A DNA stretch of 8,344 nucleotides, taken from NCBI GenBank assembly GCA_024227975.1, contig JAAETV010000296.1:1-8344 (forward strand), read 5' to 3'. Shown here piece after piece: positions 7,061-8,344 of this stretch; positions within the stretch are counted from its first letter, which is position 1, and each line of letters begins with the position of its first letter. This stretch comes from Actinomycetes bacterium. Lineage in GTDB: Bacteria > Actinomycetota > Acidimicrobiia > Acidimicrobiales > SZUA-35. The translations under genes were made by a program, and so were the position numbers. The notes below the pieces were generated by a model, which did not search any database, was not told where the DNA came from, and saw only the letters and a program-made list of their open reading frames with translations.

Positions 7061-7076
7061 CCCACTAGTCAGTGGG
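7061..7076. repeat. Perfect hairpin CCCACT/AGTGGG
   Basis: CCCACT (7061-7066) and AGTGGG (7071-7076) are exact inverted complements around the loop AGTC. A second small palindrome, GCCCA-cc-TGGGC, lies at 7022-7033. With the two dyads at 6964-7006 this makes four symmetric elements in about 115 bases. A terminator for something entering from the right, or regulatory sites, are both possible. Confidence 0.35.
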
Positions 7077-7167
7077 ATCAGCAAACGAACCGAGCCAGAT
7101 GAGGCTCCCGTGCCTGATCTGTGCGAGCGGAATGGAATCCGATGGAAGTTCTGTAGTGAGATCGACA

Positions 7168-7278
7168 TTCGGCGCGGGCGTAGATCCTTCCACCGAGACC
7201 CTCGCATACAAGGAGCTCACTGCCGAGTTCGGAGCGGCAATGATCGGTCAGGCCTTTGGCTTCACCCCATCGCCTCGC
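7168..7278 (+). pseudogene. Possible remnant of an ArdC-like antirestriction protein
   Basis: One plus frame reads FGAGVDPSTET, then LAYKELTAEFGAAMIGQAFG and FTPSPR. This resembles the C-terminal part of ArdC-type proteins (the zincin-like domain with a YxxEELVAExGAAFLCAxLGI motif followed by a Pro-rich turn and a His). It is a family resemblance from memory, not a search. The frame continues on both sides but loses coding character. No HExxH zinc motif is found upstream, so any such gene is broken. ArdC genes normally travel on plasmids and conjugative elements, so a fragment would point to past transfer. Chance similarity in GC-rich DNA is the alternative. Confidence 0.3.
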
Positions 7279-7623
7279 CATCCGGCGCACTCGGGTCCCG
7301 GCGTTGTGAGCGGGCCTTGTGCTCAGAAGTCTTCATGCACGCCGCGGCACGATCGCCTCCCACGAGCGACAGAGCGGCATCTGCAAGCAGGTTGTCGCAT
7401 GACGGAGCGCAGCTGCTGTTCCTCACACAGAGTGATGGTCATGGCCACGTCCGGGAAGCCGTTGTAGGCCAGCAGCGGGCAGATTCTGGTGGCCGCCCAC
7501 AGCACAGACGCTGGCACCCCAGAGTGCCAACTCGAGTCCCACCTGACCAAAGAGATCGACGTCGATCTCGGCGTGCTCACAACCCCCGCAGACCACCTCT
7601 TCTTGGACTGAAAGCCTGAACAT
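7262..7623 (-). pseudogene. Decayed minus-strand gene, coding signal split over three frames
   Basis: Three successive minus-strand segments look like protein, each in a different frame. From the ATG at 7623: MFRLSVQEEVVCGGCEHAE, then IDVDLFGQVGLELALWG. From about 7510: WAATRICPLLAYNGFPDV, then AMTITLCEEQQLRSVM, with almost every codon ending in G or C. From 7396: DNLLADAALSLVGGDRAA, then ACMKTSEHKARSQ, to a TGA at 7264-7262. Both junctions have the same sense, as if one base had been added (or two lost) each time. The joined protein would have about 120 residues, with a CxxC and helical C-terminal half. I recognise no family. Two frame breaks in about 350 bases suggest real decay rather than a single reading error. 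The start has no ribosome site. Confidence 0.42.
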
Positions 7624-7630
7624 GTCAGGC
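7614..7630. repeat. Perfect inverted repeat enclosing the ATG of the decayed gene
   Basis: GCCTGA (7614-7619) and TCAGGC (7625-7630) are exact inverted complements with five bases between them. On the minus strand the ATG at 7623-7621 lies inside the loop. It could be an operator over the start or a hairpin that hides the start codon. As the gene is broken, it may also be a leftover. Confidence 0.3.
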
Positions 7631-7691
7631 ACAGGACGACGTGGATTCGGCCCCCGGAAGCCCGGCGACATTCACGACGCGCTCACTCGGC

Positions 7692-7723
7692 ATCACCACT
7701 CGATAGCCTCACGGCTTGGTGAT
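7692..7723. terminator. Nested stem-loop downstream of the DUF6941-like gene
   Basis: The outer arms ATCACCA (7692-7698) and TGGTGAT (7717-7723) pair exactly. Inside them AGCC (7705-7708) and GGCT (7713-7716) pair around the loop TCAC, with a six-base bulge on one side, giving 11 pairs in all. In the minus-strand transcript it lies about 48 bases after the stop codon of the gene at 7771-8286. There is no T-run, so if it is a terminator it is of the T-less kind. Confidence 0.4.
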
Positions 7724-7728
7724 TCTCG

Positions 7729-7747
7729 CCTGTGACGTGTGCACAGG
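7729..7747. terminator. Second hairpin downstream of the DUF6941-like gene
   Basis: CCTGTG (7729-7734) and CACAGG (7742-7747) are exact inverted complements with a seven-base loop. It lies between the stop codon of the minus-strand gene and the nested stem-loop at 7692-7723, so the two may act in tandem at the end of that transcript. Confidence 0.35.
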
Positions 7748-7770
7748 ACGGTCGCTCCTGACAGGCGGCC

Positions 7771-8286
7771 CTACGAGGGAGCGCCGGCCGCCCCCGGGCC
7801 TTTGGGGGCGAGGATCTGGATGACCTGAAACGGGTATCGGGCAAGCTCCTGGTCGTCGACGGAAAACACGAACGCGTACCTGCCCGGGCGCTCAAACTTG
7901 AGGCCGTGGAGCGGAACGGCAAAAGGGAGGACGCCAGGGTCGCCGTACTTGGCGTCAGGGCCGAGCGTCGCACGAAACTGTCCTTGGACCTGCACCGCGG
8001 GGAGATTGTTGCCGTCCGAGTCCTGCATCCTCATCGCGAACGTATGGTCTGCGAGATACGCATGGAATGGCTGCTGAAGCACTGCGACAAGCGTCATCCC
8101 CGAAAGGACGGCAGGGAACTCGCGAAACCGAAGGACCGTCCAGTAGGCGCCATTCGCATAGACTTTTCCGCCCTCTGCAGCAGCATGATCGGCGGGGAAG
8201 AAGCCGAGCGCCTTGAAGGAGTCGATGCCGACGGCAGTGTCGGGCGCCTCCTCGATCTCGTCTGTCATACGAACAAGACTATCCAT
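7771..8286 (-). CDS. DUF6941-like hypothetical protein
   Basis: The protein has 171 residues, with no signal peptide or membrane segment, so it should be cytoplasmic. Its pattern fits the DUF6941 family as I know it: GGKVYANGAYWTVLRFREFP near 39-58, a hydrophobic strand (MTLVAVLQQP, 64-73), a DSDGNNLP turn (89-96), GVLPFAVPLHGLKF (118-131), GRYAFVFSVDDQELARYPFQV near the end (135-155), and a Gly/Pro/Ala tail. The family is a small all-beta fold; its members are often short single genes of unknown role. I chose the ATG at 8286 because AAGG (8299-8296) lies nine bases before it. The ATG at 8268 has no such signal. Its right neighbour lies outside the window, so operon membership is unknown. To the left its transcript would meet two hairpins and the decayed gene. 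Confidence 0.78.
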   Translation of the reverse strand: MDSLVRMTDEIEEAPDTAVGIDSFKALGFFPADHAAAEGGKVYANGAYWTVLRFREFPAVLSGMTLVAVLQQPFHAYLADHTFAMRMQDSDGNNLPAVQVQGQFRATLGPDAKYGDPGVLPFAVPLHGLKFERPGRYAFVFSVDDQELARYPFQVIQILAPKGPGAAGAPS

Positions 8287-8344
8287 GTAGACGTACCTTG
8301 AGAGTTGCCCCTCACCGGCATCCCCCGGTCAAGATCGAGCCCTC

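Larger units (their letters stand above)
6876..7071. other. Upstream region of the SGNH operon, no gene seen
   Basis: Neither strand shows a frame with steady G/C third positions here. Apart from the ribosome site at 6885-6889, it holds the short dyads described separately. The promoter for the minus-strand pair should lie here, but I see no clear sigma-70-type boxes. Together with 7072-7770 it forms nearly 900 bases without an intact gene, unusual beside the tightly packed operon. Confidence 0.5.

Noticed and set aside
7005..7619. A 204-codon plus-strand frame across the decayed region
   Set aside because: The product is Arg/Pro/Ser-rich with no steady third-position bias. The better coding signals here are on the minus strand and in a different plus frame.
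8302..8336. Promoter for the DUF6941-like gene starting from TTGACC on the minus strand
   Set aside because: The -35-like TTGACC is present, but no -10-like box occurs at 16-19 bases from it, and the window ends shortly after.

Overview
This window is high-GC DNA. The real reading frames have third positions that are mostly G or C, and the proteins are rich in Asp, Glu, Ala, Val and Gly. The genes suggest a Gram-positive actinobacterium: a secreted SGNH hydrolase of the kind common in Streptomyces and relatives, a type II membrane-anchored partner, and a large TIR/beta-propeller protein. An acidimicrobial (Ilumatobacter-like) host is possible but is only an impression. I saw no tRNA, rRNA, CRISPR array, insertion sequence or integrase.

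Layout: (1) 3-71, the last codons of a plus-strand gene that enters from the left. (2) 144-4019, a 1291-residue plus-strand protein with an N-terminal TIR domain, a strongly basic patch, one transmembrane helix and about 1050 residues of beta-propeller sequence, apparently in two parts. It is the most interesting object here: its predicted topology is that of a receptor, with the TIR inside and the propellers outside. (3) 4019-4330, between two convergent genes, holds a coding-like remnant with a GxGPxxIGM motif and a Thr/Asn/Pro-rich tail, then a perfect 9-bp hairpin that contains the stop codon of the next gene. (4) 4337-6229 and 6231-6875, a tightly coupled minus-strand pair separated by one nucleotide. 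The first-transcribed gene encodes a small single-pass membrane protein, the second a secreted SGNH/GDSL hydrolase with a Cys-rich C-terminal extension. (5) 6876-7770, about 900 bases without an intact gene. It has a cluster of short perfect dyads upstream of the pair, a possible ArdC-like fragment on the plus strand, and a minus-strand gene whose coding signal passes through three frames. (6) 7771-8286, an intact minus-strand DUF6941-like protein with structured DNA just after its stop codon.

The SGNH hydrolase and its membrane partner probably act together at the cell envelope. The TIR protein is transcribed towards them and is not in their operon. It could form a unit with the truncated upstream gene, 72 bases away. 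Whether it works in defence or signalling cannot be decided from this window. The 7.1-7.7 kb stretch looks like decayed accessory DNA.
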